Positions 37,634 through 46,045 of a stretch of DNA of 64,000 nucleotides are shown here, one piece after another. The notes beneath the pieces are model-generated. The model was not told where the DNA came from. It saw only the letters and a program-made list of their open reading frames with translations, and made no database searches. The stretch comes from Actinomycetospora sp. NBRC 106378 (GTDB lineage: Bacteria; Actinomycetota; Actinomycetes; Mycobacteriales; Pseudonocardiaceae). The stretch's first letter is position 1. Each line of letters starts with the position of its first letter. The DNA is taken from NCBI RefSeq assembly GCF_030269685.1, contig NZ_BSTT01000001.1, forward strand, positions 434,001-498,000. The letters are read 5' to 3'. Position numbers and translations under genes: made by a program.

Positions 37634-38536
37634 GTGCGGTGGTCGTGGCGGTCGGTGCTGGTCGGATTCGTGGCCGCGGGCCTGGTGGTCGCCACGGCGG
37701 CGCCCGCGACCGCGCGGGAGGCCGACCCCCCGTCCGCGTCCTACGTGGCGCTCGGTGACTCGTACACCGCCGCTCCCCTGACCGGGACGAACGCGGGCGC
37801 GCCCGTCGGCTGCTTCCGGTCGCGGAACGACTATCCGCACCTGGTCGCGGAGCGGCTCGGCACGGACCTCACCGACGTGAGCTGCTCCGGCGCGACGGCG
37901 GCGGCGTTCGCCACGGCACAGCGCACGGACTCCGGGACCAACCCGCCGCAGTACGACGCGCTCGGCGCCGGCACCCGGCTCGTGACGATCGGGATCGGCG
38001 GCAACGACATCGGCTTCGCCGAGATCGTCCGCGCGTGTCTGTCGGCCCTGCCGTTCGGGTCGCCGTGCCGCGACCGCTTCACCGCGGGCGGGGTCGACCG
38101 GCTGCGGGAACGCGTCGCCGACCTCGGCCCGACGCTGGCGTCGGTGCTCCGTGAGGTGCACCGGCGCGCTCCCGGCGCGACGGTGGCGGTGGTGGGCTAC
38201 CCGTCCCTGCTGCCGGCGTCGGGCGCGGGCTGCTACCCGCTGGTGCCGATCGCCCCCGCGGACCTCACCTACCTGCGGGGTGTCCTCACGACGCTGAACG
38301 GCGGCCTCGAGCGTGCGGCCGACGAGGGCGGTGCGGTGTACGTGGACACCGCCACCCCCTCGATCGGCCACGACTTCTGCCAGGCGCCGGGTGTGCGGTG
38401 GGTCGAGGGGCTCGTCCCGCTCGCGCCGGCATTCCCGTTCCACCCGAACGCGGCGGGCTCGGCCGGGCTCTCGCGCGCCGTGGTGTCGGCCCTGGCGGAC
38501 GGCACCGAGGGGTATCGAGGGGTGAGGACGCCCTAG
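37634..38536 (+). CDS. Secreted SGNH/GDSL hydrolase
   Basis: A 300-residue extracellular esterase or lipase. The signal peptide spans residues 1-27 (VLVGFVAAGLVVATAAPATA). Block I is ALGDSYTA with nucleophile Ser43, block III is IGIGGNDIGF, and the catalytic His is in FHPNAAGSAG near the end. At least seven cysteines after the signal suggest disulfides, as in Streptomyces SGNH lipases. The start is a GTG at 37634. Its TAG overlaps the hadB stop on the opposite strand. Confidence 0.88.
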   Translation: MRWSWRSVLVGFVAAGLVVATAAPATAREADPPSASYVALGDSYTAAPLTGTNAGAPVGCFRSRNDYPHLVAERLGTDLTDVSCSGATAAAFATAQRTDSGTNPPQYDALGAGTRLVTIGIGGNDIGFAEIVRACLSALPFGSPCRDRFTAGGVDRLRERVADLGPTLASVLREVHRRAPGATVAVVGYPSLLPASGAGCYPLVPIAPADLTYLRGVLTTLNGGLERAADEGGAVYVDTATPSIGHDFCQAPGVRWVEGLVPLAPAFPFHPNAAGSAGLSRAVVSALADGTEGYRGVRTP

Positions 38537-38952
38537 CGGGCGCGGACGACCGCGACGGCCTTGCCCAGGACGGCCCTGCCGTCCGGGCCGAGGGCGGTGA
38601 CACCGAGGGTCACCGCGCCGTCGTCGTCGACGGCCTTCACGGTGGCACCGAGGGTCACCGTGGCGCCCGCGTCGTCGTCCGGGACGACCACGGGGCGGGT
38701 GAAGCGGGTGGAGAACGAGCGCACGGCGGCAGGGTCGCCCGCCCAGTCCGCGACGAACTGGGCCGCGAGCGCCATCGTCAGCATCCCGTGGGCGATGACG
38801 CCGGGCAGGCCGACCGCGGTGGCGGTGCGCTCGCTCCAGTGGATGGGGTTGAGGTCGCCCGAGGCGCCCGCGTAACGGACCAGGTCCGCCCGGGTGAGCG
38901 TGACCTCGTGCCCGTCGAGCGCGTCGCCGACGGCGACCGCCGGCAGGCTCAC
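38533..38952 (-). CDS. hadB: (3R)-hydroxyacyl-ACP dehydratase subunit HadB-like
   Basis: MaoC-type hot-dog dehydratase of 139 residues. The hydratase-2 motif is present as YAGASGDLNPIHWSERTAT followed by VIAHGMLTMALAAQ, with the catalytic Asp and His. In mycobacteria HadB supplies the catalytic residues to HadA in fatty acid elongation. The GTG start overlaps the hadA stop by 4 bases. No hadC follows; the next gene on this strand is tRNA-Trp 2.4 kb away. Confidence 0.88.
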   Translation of the reverse strand: MSLPAVAVGDALDGHEVTLTRADLVRYAGASGDLNPIHWSERTATAVGLPGVIAHGMLTMALAAQFVADWAGDPAAVRSFSTRFTRPVVVPDDDAGATVTLGATVKAVDDDGAVTLGVTALGPDGRAVLGKAVAVVRAR

Positions 38953-39398
38953 GCGTCCTCCCCGGCGCGCCCCACGAGGGTGGCGGTGCTGACGAGCACC
39001 GGCCCGCCGTCGGGGTCGGTGACGTCGCAGCGGAAGGTCACGACGTCGTTGCCCGCGAGCTCCTTGATCTCGGCGACGCTCACGACGGTCGTCAGGACGT
39101 CGCCCGCGACGACCGGCCGGTGCAGCTCGAAGGCCTGGTCGCGGTGGACGACACGGGTGAAGTCGAGGCCGAGCTCCGGGTCGTCGACGACCTCGCGGGT
39201 CGCCTCCCAGGTGAACACCACCGGGAAGGTGGGCGGGGCGACGACGTCGTCGTGCCCCGCCGCCCGCGCGGCCTCGGCGTCGGTGTGGACCGGATCGGTC
39301 GCACCTACGGCCCGGGCGAACTCACGGACCTTCTCCGCTCCGACCCGGTAGGTGCGGGGCGGCCAGGTGCGACCGACGAAGGACGCGTCGAGAGCCAC
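38949..39398 (-). CDS. hadA: (3R)-hydroxyacyl-ACP dehydratase subunit HadA-like
   Basis: A 149-residue FAS1-type dehydratase domain protein (FVGRTWPPRTYRVGAEKVRE, FARAVGATDPVHTDAEAARA, APPTFPVVFTWEA). HadA-type subunits bind the acyl chain and pair with HadB. It is 14 bases downstream of rpmG and overlaps hadB, so rpmG-hadA-hadB is likely one transcript. In a species probably lacking mycolates the pair may serve ordinary type II fatty acid elongation. Confidence 0.88.
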   Translation of the reverse strand: MALDASFVGRTWPPRTYRVGAEKVREFARAVGATDPVHTDAEAARAAGHDDVVAPPTFPVVFTWEATREVVDDPELGLDFTRVVHRDQAFELHRPVVAGDVLTTVVSVAEIKELAGNDVVTFRCDVTDPDGGPVLVSTATLVGRAGEDA

Positions 39399-39412
39399 GG
39401 GGCGGCCCGCTC

Positions 39413-39577
39413 CTAGCGGGTCTCGCGGTGCCCGCGGTGCGTGCCGCAGTGCGGGCAGAACTTCTTCAGCGTGAGCCGGTCGGGGTCGTTCCGACGGTTC
39501 TTGCGCGTGATGTAGTTACGGTTCTTGCACTCCTCGCACGCGAGCGTGATCTTCGGGCGCACATCGGTTGCCGCCAT
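39413..39577 (-). CDS. rpmG: 50S ribosomal protein L33 (zinc-ribbon form)
   Basis: A 54-residue protein starting [20 protein letters not shown], with cysteines at 14, 17, 41 and 44 (CEEC and CPHC) forming the zinc ribbon of the Cys-plus paralogue; zinc-starved actinobacteria often use a Cys-free copy elsewhere. AAAGGACACTCCC precedes the ATG. It sits between tRNA-Met and hadA. Confidence 0.96.
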   Translation of the reverse strand: MAATDVRPKITLACEECKNRNYITRKNRRNDPDRLTLKKFCPHCGTHRGHRETR

Positions 39578-39617
39578 GGGAGTGTCCTTTCGAGAACTAC
39601 GACTGCGTCTGTCTGAG

Positions 39618-39690
39618 TAGCGGTGGCCGGACTTGAACCGGCGACACAGCGATTATGAGCCGCTTGCTCTGCCACCTGAGCTACACCGCC
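39618..39690 (-). tRNA. trnM: tRNA-Met (CAT anticodon, elongator type)
   Basis: Cloverleaf of 73 nt: acceptor GGCGGTG with CACCGCT (closing G-U), D-arm GCTCAGGTGGCAGAGC, anticodon loop CTCATAA, T-arm GCCGGTTCAAGTCCGGC. The anticodon stem lacks the three G-C pairs of initiator tRNA, so it is the elongator. Confidence 0.95.
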
Positions 39691-39740
39691 ACGGCATGAC
39701 GAAACCGGCGGGTCGATCCCCCGCCGGTCTCCTCTCGCCG

Positions 39741-39813
39741 AGCCCCTTTACGGAATCGAACCGTAGACCTTCTCCTTACCATGGAGACGCTCTGCCGACT
39801 GAGCTAAAGGGGC
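39741..39813 (-). tRNA. trnT: tRNA-Thr (GGT anticodon)
   Basis: Cloverleaf of 73 nt: acceptor GCCCCTT/AAGGGGC, D-arm GCTCAGTCGGCAGAGC, anticodon stem TCTCC/GGAGA around loop ATGGTAA, T-arm TACGGTTCGATTCCGTA. It lies 50 bases upstream of tRNA-Met on the same strand and directly after the GGDEF-EAL gene. Confidence 0.95.
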
Positions 39814-39829
39814 CAGTCCTCCCGCCGGA

Positions 39830-41893
39830 TCAGGCCGCCCCGGGGGAACCGGGAGCCGTCTCTGCGGGCGGTGACCAGCGTACAGGGCCGCCCTCGACTC
39901 CCTGCGCGGCACCCCCTGCCTCGGCGAGGGCGTCGAGCCAGCTCTCCAGGCACCCCACCGGGAGCGGCTTGGAGACCAGGTAGCCCTGCGCGACGTCGCA
40001 TCCCATCTCGGCCAGCGCGGTGCGCACCGCGGCGCTCTCGACGCCCTCCGCGACCACCGTGAGGCCCAGGGTGTGACCCATCTCCACGATGGCCCGCACG
40101 ACCGCGACGTCCCCGGACTCCGTGCCCATCCCCAGCACGAAGCTCTTGTCGATCTTCACCGTGTCGACCGGCAGGCGTCGCAGGTGCGCGAGCGAGGACT
40201 GCCCGGTCCCGAAGTCGTCGACGGCCAGGCGACAGCCGAGTGCGTGCAGCCGCCGCAGGGCCGGCAGGGCGTGGTCGCGCTCCGCGGAGACCCCGCTCTC
40301 GGTCACCTCGAGGGTCAGCAGCTCGGGCGGCACCCCGTGGCGGGTGAGCGCCGCGGCCACCAGCTCCGGGAAGTCGTCGTCCAGCGACCCGACCGAGAGG
40401 TTGACGGCCACCGACAGCCGACGGCCCCGGTCGAGCCAGCGACGGGCCGCGGCGAGCGACTCGTCGAGGACGAACTGGGTGAGCCCGCCGATCTGGCCGG
40501 TGGCCTCGAGGACGGGCACGAACTCGTCGGGCAGCAGGGCACCCAGTTCGGGGTGCTCCCAGCGCGCCAGCGCCTCCACCCCGAGCACGGTGCGCCCCTC
40601 CAGGGAGACCGTGGGCTGGTAGTGCACCCGCAGGTGCCCGTCGGTGACGGCGGGTCCGAAGCCGCGGATGACGGCGAGCCGACGGTCCGCGCGTTCGCCC
40701 ATGCTCGGCTCGTAGCAGCGCACCGGGCCCGCACCCCGGGCCGCGGTCAGGGCGACGTCGGCCCGGGCGAGCAGCCGCGAGGCGAGGACGTGGCCGTCGC
40801 GCTCACCGGCGAGCCCGGGGACGCCCGCGGCCGCCACGCCCACCAGGACCGGCGCCTCGAACGGGATGCCCTCGAGCACCAGCGGCCGCACGAGGTGCTC
40901 GCGCATCTCCTCGGCGCTGCGTTTCGCGGTGGTCGGGTCCACGCCCGCGACGACCACCGCGAAGGTGTCCCCCTCGAGCCGGGCCGCCAGGCGCGCCCCG
41001 GGGGCGACGCTCGCGGCCCGCTCGCTGTCGCACACGGCCTCGAGGCGGCGGGCCGCCAGCGCGACGAAGAGTTCGCCCCCGGCGTGGCCGAGGGTGTCGT
41101 TGACCTGGTCGAGGAGCCCGAAGGAGACGACCGCGACCGCTCCCGCGCCGTCCCGCACCTCCCGGGCACACGCCTGCAGGAAGCCCGGTCGGTTGAGCAG
41201 CCGGGTCTGCGGGTCGCGGTGGGCGTCGCGGCGCAGCCGCGCCTCGAGCCGGGTGTTCTCCACCTCGGCGCCCACCTGCCGGGCGATCGTGGCGAGGAGG
41301 GCCAGCTCGCCGCGCACCACCGACGGTCCGGGGCGGCGTCGGCCCCCGCGCCGGCGGGACCGCCCGCGCCCGGGATCGTGGATCTCGACGACGCCGCGGC
41401 GGGCGCGCACGACCCGGGAGGAGACCGGCTCACCGGTCACGTCGTAGAGCTCCGGGGCCGCCACCGGCGCGACGAGGACCTCGGTCGCCCCGCGGGCGGA
41501 CATCCACCCCCGGACGGCCGCCGGAGCGGTGCGGCGGTGCCAGCGCGACGCCCCGCGGGCCGAGCTGAAGGCCTCGTCGGGGGCGACCAGGTCGATCGCC
41601 CGCAGCTCGTCGGGCAGCGGCGCCCCCGCGCACTCCACGAGGGACGCGACCGCCAGCACCACCCGGCGCGCGTCGTACCGCACCCGGAGGGCCTCCGCGA
41701 CCGCCAGGGCCGCCGCCCGGCCGTCGTCGGCGCCCCGACGGCCGGCGTGGGCCGCGAGGGCCCGTCCCACCGCCCCGAGGGTGCGGAGGTCGGAGCTGCG
41801 CCGCCGCCGGGCCGCGCGCAGCAGGAGGACGAGGACGGCGAGCAGGCCCGCCGTGCCGAGGGCGACCGCCGCGGCGAGGAGGCCGGCGCTCAC
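39830..41893 (-). CDS. GGDEF-EAL protein, probable c-di-GMP phosphodiesterase
   Basis: A 687-residue protein with one N-terminal membrane helix (LLAAAVALGTAGLLAVLVLL, about 5-24), a sensor-like region (about 40-215), a GGDEF domain (about 225-390) and an EAL domain (about 415-665). The GGDEF signature is degenerate: E307-G-D-T-F311 in place of GGDEF, so diguanylate cyclase activity is unlikely. The EAL domain keeps the key residues: E440 in VEALARW, VNLS, LEVTES, DDFGTG, VKIDKSF, VAEGVES and AQGY. It should therefore hydrolyse c-di-GMP, perhaps with the GGDEF domain binding GTP. GTG start with GAGGGAA upstream. Confidence 0.9.
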   Translation of the reverse strand: MSAGLLAAAVALGTAGLLAVLVLLLRAARRRRSSDLRTLGAVGRALAAHAGRRGADDGRAAALAVAEALRVRYDARRVVLAVASLVECAGAPLPDELRAIDLVAPDEAFSSARGASRWHRRTAPAAVRGWMSARGATEVLVAPVAAPELYDVTGEPVSSRVVRARRGVVEIHDPGRGRSRRRGGRRRPGPSVVRGELALLATIARQVGAEVENTRLEARLRRDAHRDPQTRLLNRPGFLQACAREVRDGAGAVAVVSFGLLDQVNDTLGHAGGELFVALAARRLEAVCDSERAASVAPGARLAARLEGDTFAVVVAGVDPTTAKRSAEEMREHLVRPLVLEGIPFEAPVLVGVAAAGVPGLAGERDGHVLASRLLARADVALTAARGAGPVRCYEPSMGERADRRLAVIRGFGPAVTDGHLRVHYQPTVSLEGRTVLGVEALARWEHPELGALLPDEFVPVLEATGQIGGLTQFVLDESLAAARRWLDRGRRLSVAVNLSVGSLDDDFPELVAAALTRHGVPPELLTLEVTESGVSAERDHALPALRRLHALGCRLAVDDFGTGQSSLAHLRRLPVDTVKIDKSFVLGMGTESGDVAVVRAIVEMGHTLGLTVVAEGVESAAVRTALAEMGCDVAQGYLVSKPLPVGCLESWLDALAEAGGAAQGVEGGPVRWSPPAETAPGSPGAA

Positions 41894-42232
41894 CGCCGGT
41901 TCCCTCGGGCGGGCCCACGGAGCACGGGACGCGTCGGCACCGACCTCGGCGTCATCGCATCCACCTCCGACCCGTCCCGCGGACGTCCGTCACGTCACCC
42001 CATCAGGTACCCGCTCACTCTACGCAAGAATCCGGATGGATCTGGCGCGCCGTACATCACCCAGATGAACCAATCGTGCGTGGTCGATCTGCGAAATACC
42101 TGTTGCGCTCACGCTCCGGAGCACGATCGCCACGACCTGGCGTCGCCGCGGCCGTCCGGCGGGCCGGGCCCGCCCCTGGTGGGATGACGGACGGTGGCGA
42201 GCGTCATCGACGAGGCGGACGAGGAGGAGCGG
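41894..42232. other. Intergenic region between the GGDEF-EAL gene and cinA
   Basis: About 340 bases between divergent genes with no supported ORF. The middle (about 42010-42110) is clearly AT-richer than the surroundings and probably holds both promoters, but no individual promoter could be assigned. Confidence 0.4.
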
Positions 42233-43534
42233 ATGGCCGCGGGAACACGGGTGACGGCGGGCATCGTCGCGACCGGCAGCGAGTTGCTCGCGGGACGCGT
42301 GCGGGACGCGAACGGGCCCTGGATCGCCGAGCGCCTCGGCCGGCTCGGGATCGACGTCACCGAGATCGTCCTGGTCGGCGACCGCCCCGAGGAGATGGAG
42401 GCCGCGCTGCGCTCGCTCTCCGGTCTCGACCTCGTGGTGACCAGCGGGGGCCTCGGGCCGACCGCCGACGACCTGACCGCCGCCGTGGTCGCCGACCTCA
42501 CCGGACGCCCGCTCGAGCTCGACGAGCACATGGAGAAGGTCGTCGGCGACATCATCGCGCGCTTCGCCGACCGCCTCCGGTGGGACGCCGACGCGCTCGC
42601 CGAGGCGAACCGCAAGCAGGCGATGGTGCCGCGCGGGGCCTCCGCGATCGCGCCGGTGGGCACCGCGCCGGGCCTGGCCGTACCGCCCGGCGACGACTTC
42701 CGGCCGACGGTGCTCGTGCTGCCCGGGCCGCCCCGCGAGGTCCAGGGCATGTGGGACGACGCGGTCGCCTCCGGCCCGATGCAGGCGCTGCTGGAGCGCA
42801 CGGAGCCGTTCGCGGAGACCCACCTGCGGCTCTTCGGCGTGCCGGAGTCGGAGATCGCCGCCACCCTGCGGGCGGTCGGCGGGCGCACCGACATCACCCC
42901 GCTCGAGATCACGACCTGCCTGCGCGACTTCACCCTCGAGGTCGACCTGCGCCGTGCCCCCGGCGACGAGGCCGCCGCGACCGCCCACGACGCCGTCGTC
43001 GCCGAGATCGACGCCCGGCACGGGGCCGCGGTCTTCTCCCGGACCGGGGAGACCATCGACGAGATCCTGTTCGACCTGCTCTCCGGGCACACGATCGCCA
43101 CCGCCGAGTCGTGCACCGGCGGCCTGCTGGCCGGGCGCCTCACCGCACCTGCGGGGGCGTCCGCCCACGTCCAGGGCGGCATCGTGTCGTACTCCAACGA
43201 GGCCAAGGCGAACCTGCTCGGGGTGCCGCAGCAGATCCTCGACACCCACGGCGCCGTCTCCACCCAGGCGGTCCGGGCCATGGCCGCCGGGGCGATCGAC
43301 CGCTTCGGGGTCGACGTCGCGGTGGCCATCAGCGGGATCGCCGGCCCGGGCGGCGGCACCGACGAGAAGCCGGTGGGCTACGTCTGCTTCTGCGTGCGCA
43401 CCGCGGACGGCGCGGAGATCGTCCGCGACCCGGTCCTGCCGGGGGAACGCGGCGACGTGCGGGAGCGCTCGGTGGTGCTCGCGATGCACCTGGTGCGGCG
43501 CATCCTCACGCCGCGCGATCAGGCCGTGAGCTGA
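42233..43534 (+). CDS. cinA: CinA family protein (nicotinamide-nucleotide amidase)
   Basis: A 433-residue two-domain protein. Residues 1-170 are a MoCF-like domain (GIVATGSELLAGRVRDANGP, TSGGLGPTADDLTAAVVADL, VLPGPPREVQGMW). The C-terminal domain has AESCTGGLLAGRLT with the catalytic Ser near 293, VQGGIVSYSNEAKANLLGV and ISGIAGPGGGTDEKPVGYV; this domain hydrolyses NMN in pyridine-nucleotide recycling. The ATG at 42233 follows GAGGAGGAGCGG; an upstream GTG at 42194 is less likely. Confidence 0.92.
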   Translation: MAAGTRVTAGIVATGSELLAGRVRDANGPWIAERLGRLGIDVTEIVLVGDRPEEMEAALRSLSGLDLVVTSGGLGPTADDLTAAVVADLTGRPLELDEHMEKVVGDIIARFADRLRWDADALAEANRKQAMVPRGASAIAPVGTAPGLAVPPGDDFRPTVLVLPGPPREVQGMWDDAVASGPMQALLERTEPFAETHLRLFGVPESEIAATLRAVGGRTDITPLEITTCLRDFTLEVDLRRAPGDEAAATAHDAVVAEIDARHGAAVFSRTGETIDEILFDLLSGHTIATAESCTGGLLAGRLTAPAGASAHVQGGIVSYSNEAKANLLGVPQQILDTHGAVSTQAVRAMAAGAIDRFGVDVAVAISGIAGPGGGTDEKPVGYVCFCVRTADGAEIVRDPVLPGERGDVRERSVVLAMHLVRRILTPRDQAVS

Positions 43535-43686
43535 CGGAAGAACCGGATGATCTGCTCGACCGCCTGGCCGATCGCGGCGAGCACGTTGCGGACCAGGGCG
43601 GCGGCGTTGTCCGGCTGGGCGATGACGAAGTAGAGCACGATCGCGACGACGACCAGGATGATCAGGAGTCGCACACGCGGGTTCAT
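43519..43686 (-). CDS. Small single-pass membrane protein (55 aa), unknown
   Basis: From the ATG at 43686, with GGAAGGACGCG upstream, this encodes a basic N-terminus (MNPRVR), one membrane helix (LLIILVVVAIVLYFVIAQ) and an amphipathic helix (AALVRNVLAAIGQAVEQIIR) ending FFRQLTA. I do not recognise a family. The gene is convergent with cinA and overlaps its end by 16 bases. Clean start signal and topology favour a real gene. Confidence 0.65.
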   Translation of the reverse strand: MNPRVRLLIILVVVAIVLYFVIAQPDNAAALVRNVLAAIGQAVEQIIRFFRQLTA

Positions 43687-43810
43687 CGCGTCCTTCCGCC
43701 GGTCGGCACCACCCACCCGGATCGGGCGCGGGCCGACCGTAACGTGACCACCCCCGCGCACGGGTGCGTTCGCACCCGTGTCGCGTGCGTCCTGCGGCAC
43801 GATGTCGACC

Positions 43811-44641
43811 ATGACCCGGTTGACCGCGTTCACGCACGGCTCGCTCCGGTTCGACGTCCTCGACGCCGGCCCGGCGGACGCCGACGACACCGTGCTGCTG
43901 CTGCACGGCTTCCCGCAGACCTCGGCCTCGTGGGAGCCCGTCGCCGCGCGCCTGCACGAGGCCGGGCTGCGCACGCTGGCCCCGGACCAGCGCGGCTACT
44001 CCCCCGGGGCCCGACCCACCGGTCGGCGCGCCTACCGCGTCGAGCACCTCGTGGACGACGCCGCGGCCCTCGTCGAGTCGTCCGGCGCCGGATCGGTGCA
44101 CGTGGTCGGCCACGACTGGGGCGCGGTCGTCGCCTGGGCCCTCGCTGCCCACCGACCGGAGCTGGTCCGCACCGTGACGGGGGTGTCGGTGCCCCACCCG
44201 GCCGCGTTCCTGCGAGCGATGTACGCCGGCCCGCAGCTGCCGCACTCCTGGTACATGGTCGCGTTCCAGCTGCCGTGGCTGCCGGAGCGCCTGCTCGCCG
44301 ACGAGACCCGCTTCGCCGCGATCCTGCGACGCACGGGCGCGTCCCGCGAGCAGGCCGCCCGGGACGCCGCCGCCATCTCGCCGGCGCCGACCGGCCCGCT
44401 GAACTGGTACCGCGCGCTCCCGCTCGCCGCACCCGGCTACACCGGCCGTCCGGTGCAGCGGCCGTCCCTGCAGGTGTGGAGCGACGGCGACGGCTTCATC
44501 ACCCGCGCCGCCGTCGAGAACAACGAGCGGTTCGTCCACGCCCCCTACCGCCTCGTCGTGCTCTCCGGGGTCTCGCACTGGATCCCGGACGAGGCCCCCG
44601 ACGAGCTCGCCGAGCTCGTCGTCGAGCACGTGCGGGGCTAG
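43811..44641 (+). CDS. Alpha/beta hydrolase, epoxide hydrolase-like
   Basis: A 276-residue alpha/beta hydrolase. The oxyanion motif is HGFPQTS, and the nucleophile elbow is GHDWGA with Asp102, which marks the epoxide hydrolase / haloalkane dehalogenase group rather than serine esterases. The acid is probably D225 or D227 in WSDGDGF and the base is H256 in SGVSHWIPDEAP. Starts at 43802 or 43778 are possible; no clear ribosome-binding site is seen. It shares its CTAG stop with the convergent acyltransferase gene. Confidence 0.83.
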   Translation: MTRLTAFTHGSLRFDVLDAGPADADDTVLLLHGFPQTSASWEPVAARLHEAGLRTLAPDQRGYSPGARPTGRRAYRVEHLVDDAAALVESSGAGSVHVVGHDWGAVVAWALAAHRPELVRTVTGVSVPHPAAFLRAMYAGPQLPHSWYMVAFQLPWLPERLLADETRFAAILRRTGASREQAARDAAAISPAPTGPLNWYRALPLAAPGYTGRPVQRPSLQVWSDGDGFITRAAVENNERFVHAPYRLVVLSGVSHWIPDEAPDELAELVVEHVRG

Positions 44642-46017
44642 ATCGCCTCGAGCTCCGCCAGGGCGGTGTCGAGGTGGCCGAGCAGACGCTGCAGGTGCGG
44701 CACCGCGCGCGGGCAGCCCGTGAGGCCGAAGGCCATCTCGTCGGCGTAGCGCAGGAGCGTGACGTTGAGGGCCTGCCCGTCGGCGACCATCGAGACCGGG
44801 TAGTTGTCGGTCACCTCGGCGCCGTCGAAGTACTGCTTCTCGTCGGTCGAGGGCACGTTCGAGATGATCAGGTTGACGACGGGCCGCGGCGGCATCGGCA
44901 GCATCCGCAGCGTCGGGAGGGCCGCGAGGCCCATCGTCGCCACGTTGAGCGCCACCGACGTCACGGGGTCGAGCGAGCGCAGGGCGGCCTTGCCCTGCGT
45001 CATGGAGGCGTGGACCTTGGCCAGCCGCGCGGCGGGGTCGGCGAGGTCGGTGCCCAGCACGCAGTAGACCGAGCCCCAGGAGTTCCCCGAGGTCGCCTCG
45101 GCGCGCGTGTCCGTGCCCCGCAGCGACACCGGCACCATCGCCACGAGCGAGCTCGCCGGCAGTTCCCCGAGCTCGTCGAGGTAGGCCCGCAGCGCCCCCG
45201 ACGACATCGCGAGCCCGACGTCGTTGACGGTCACCCCGTGCCGCTTCGCCACGTCGGCGAGGCGCGCGTACTCCCAGCCCTGACCGGCGAACCGGCGCTG
45301 CCCGGAGAGGCGGTCGTTGAACCGGGTGTGCGGGGCCTGGAAGGCGAGCCCGACGTCCCCCGTCGCGACCTGCGCCAGTGCCCTCGCCAGGGCCGGGAGG
45401 CCGCCGACGACGCCCCCCGCCATCTCGGCGGCGCCGCGGATCAGGTCGCCGACGGTCCCGCCGCCCTGCTCCCTTCCCGACGACGGGTGGGGCCGGCTCT
45501 GCGGGTTGCGCCGCCACGGCGGACGACAGCCGCGGGCGTCAGGGTCGAACGCCAACCCGGAGACGATGTGCCGGCTCAGCGTGATGCCGTCGAACAGCGA
45601 GTGGTGCAGCTTGGTGATCAACGCGAAGCGGCCGTCGGCGAGCCCGGTGACCAGCTCGGCCTCCCAGAGCGGGCGGGTGCGGTCGAGCAGGCGGGCGTGC
45701 AGCGCCGAGACGTGCTCGAGCAGCTCGCGCACCCGCCCGGGGGCGGGCAGCGCCGTCCGTCGCACGTGCCCCGTGAGGTCGAGGTCCTCGTCGGGCTCCC
45801 AGCTCCACGCCCCCGCCGTCGCGAGCGACCGGACGGGCTTGCGGGCGAAGGCGCTCTTCACGTCGGTGGGGTCGACGAGGGTGGCGTACAGCTCGTCGAG
45901 CCAGTCCTCGCCGGCGTCCGCCGGGGGCCGGAGGATCTGCAGCGCGGTGACGTGGGTCGGGTTCTCGCGGGACTCGCCGAGGAGGAACAGGGCGTCCTGC
46001 GGGGGCACGAGCGTCAT
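44638..46017 (-). CDS. WS/DGAT wax ester synthase / diacylglycerol acyltransferase
   Basis: A 459-residue acyl-CoA-dependent acyltransferase making triacylglycerol or wax esters. The active-site motif HHSLFDG (residues 138-144) fits HHxxxDG, and the domain begins with the family pattern MTLVPPQDALFLLGESRENP. Later blocks include RFNDRLSGQRRFA, VTVNDVGLAMSSGALRAYLD, VPVSLRG, NSWGSVYCVLGTDLADP and NLIISNVPS. The ATG at 46017 gives the expected N-terminus; an upstream extension is not homologous. It is the last gene of a four-gene operon. Confidence 0.9.
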   Translation of the reverse strand: MTLVPPQDALFLLGESRENPTHVTALQILRPPADAGEDWLDELYATLVDPTDVKSAFARKPVRSLATAGAWSWEPDEDLDLTGHVRRTALPAPGRVRELLEHVSALHARLLDRTRPLWEAELVTGLADGRFALITKLHHSLFDGITLSRHIVSGLAFDPDARGCRPPWRRNPQSRPHPSSGREQGGGTVGDLIRGAAEMAGGVVGGLPALARALAQVATGDVGLAFQAPHTRFNDRLSGQRRFAGQGWEYARLADVAKRHGVTVNDVGLAMSSGALRAYLDELGELPASSLVAMVPVSLRGTDTRAEATSGNSWGSVYCVLGTDLADPAARLAKVHASMTQGKAALRSLDPVTSVALNVATMGLAALPTLRMLPMPPRPVVNLIISNVPSTDEKQYFDGAEVTDNYPVSMVADGQALNVTLLRYADEMAFGLTGCPRAVPHLQRLLGHLDTALAELEAI

Positions 46018-46045
46018 GCGCGCGCGGCGAGCGGAGCGACGGGGT

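Noticed and set aside
39618-39690. Initiator tRNA-Met
   Set aside because: The anticodon stem lacks three consecutive G-C pairs and the acceptor closes with a G-U pair, so it is the elongator.
43811-44641. Serine lipase assignment for this alpha/beta hydrolase
   Set aside because: The nucleophile position is Asp102 (GHDWGA), which points to an epoxide hydrolase or dehalogenase mechanism.
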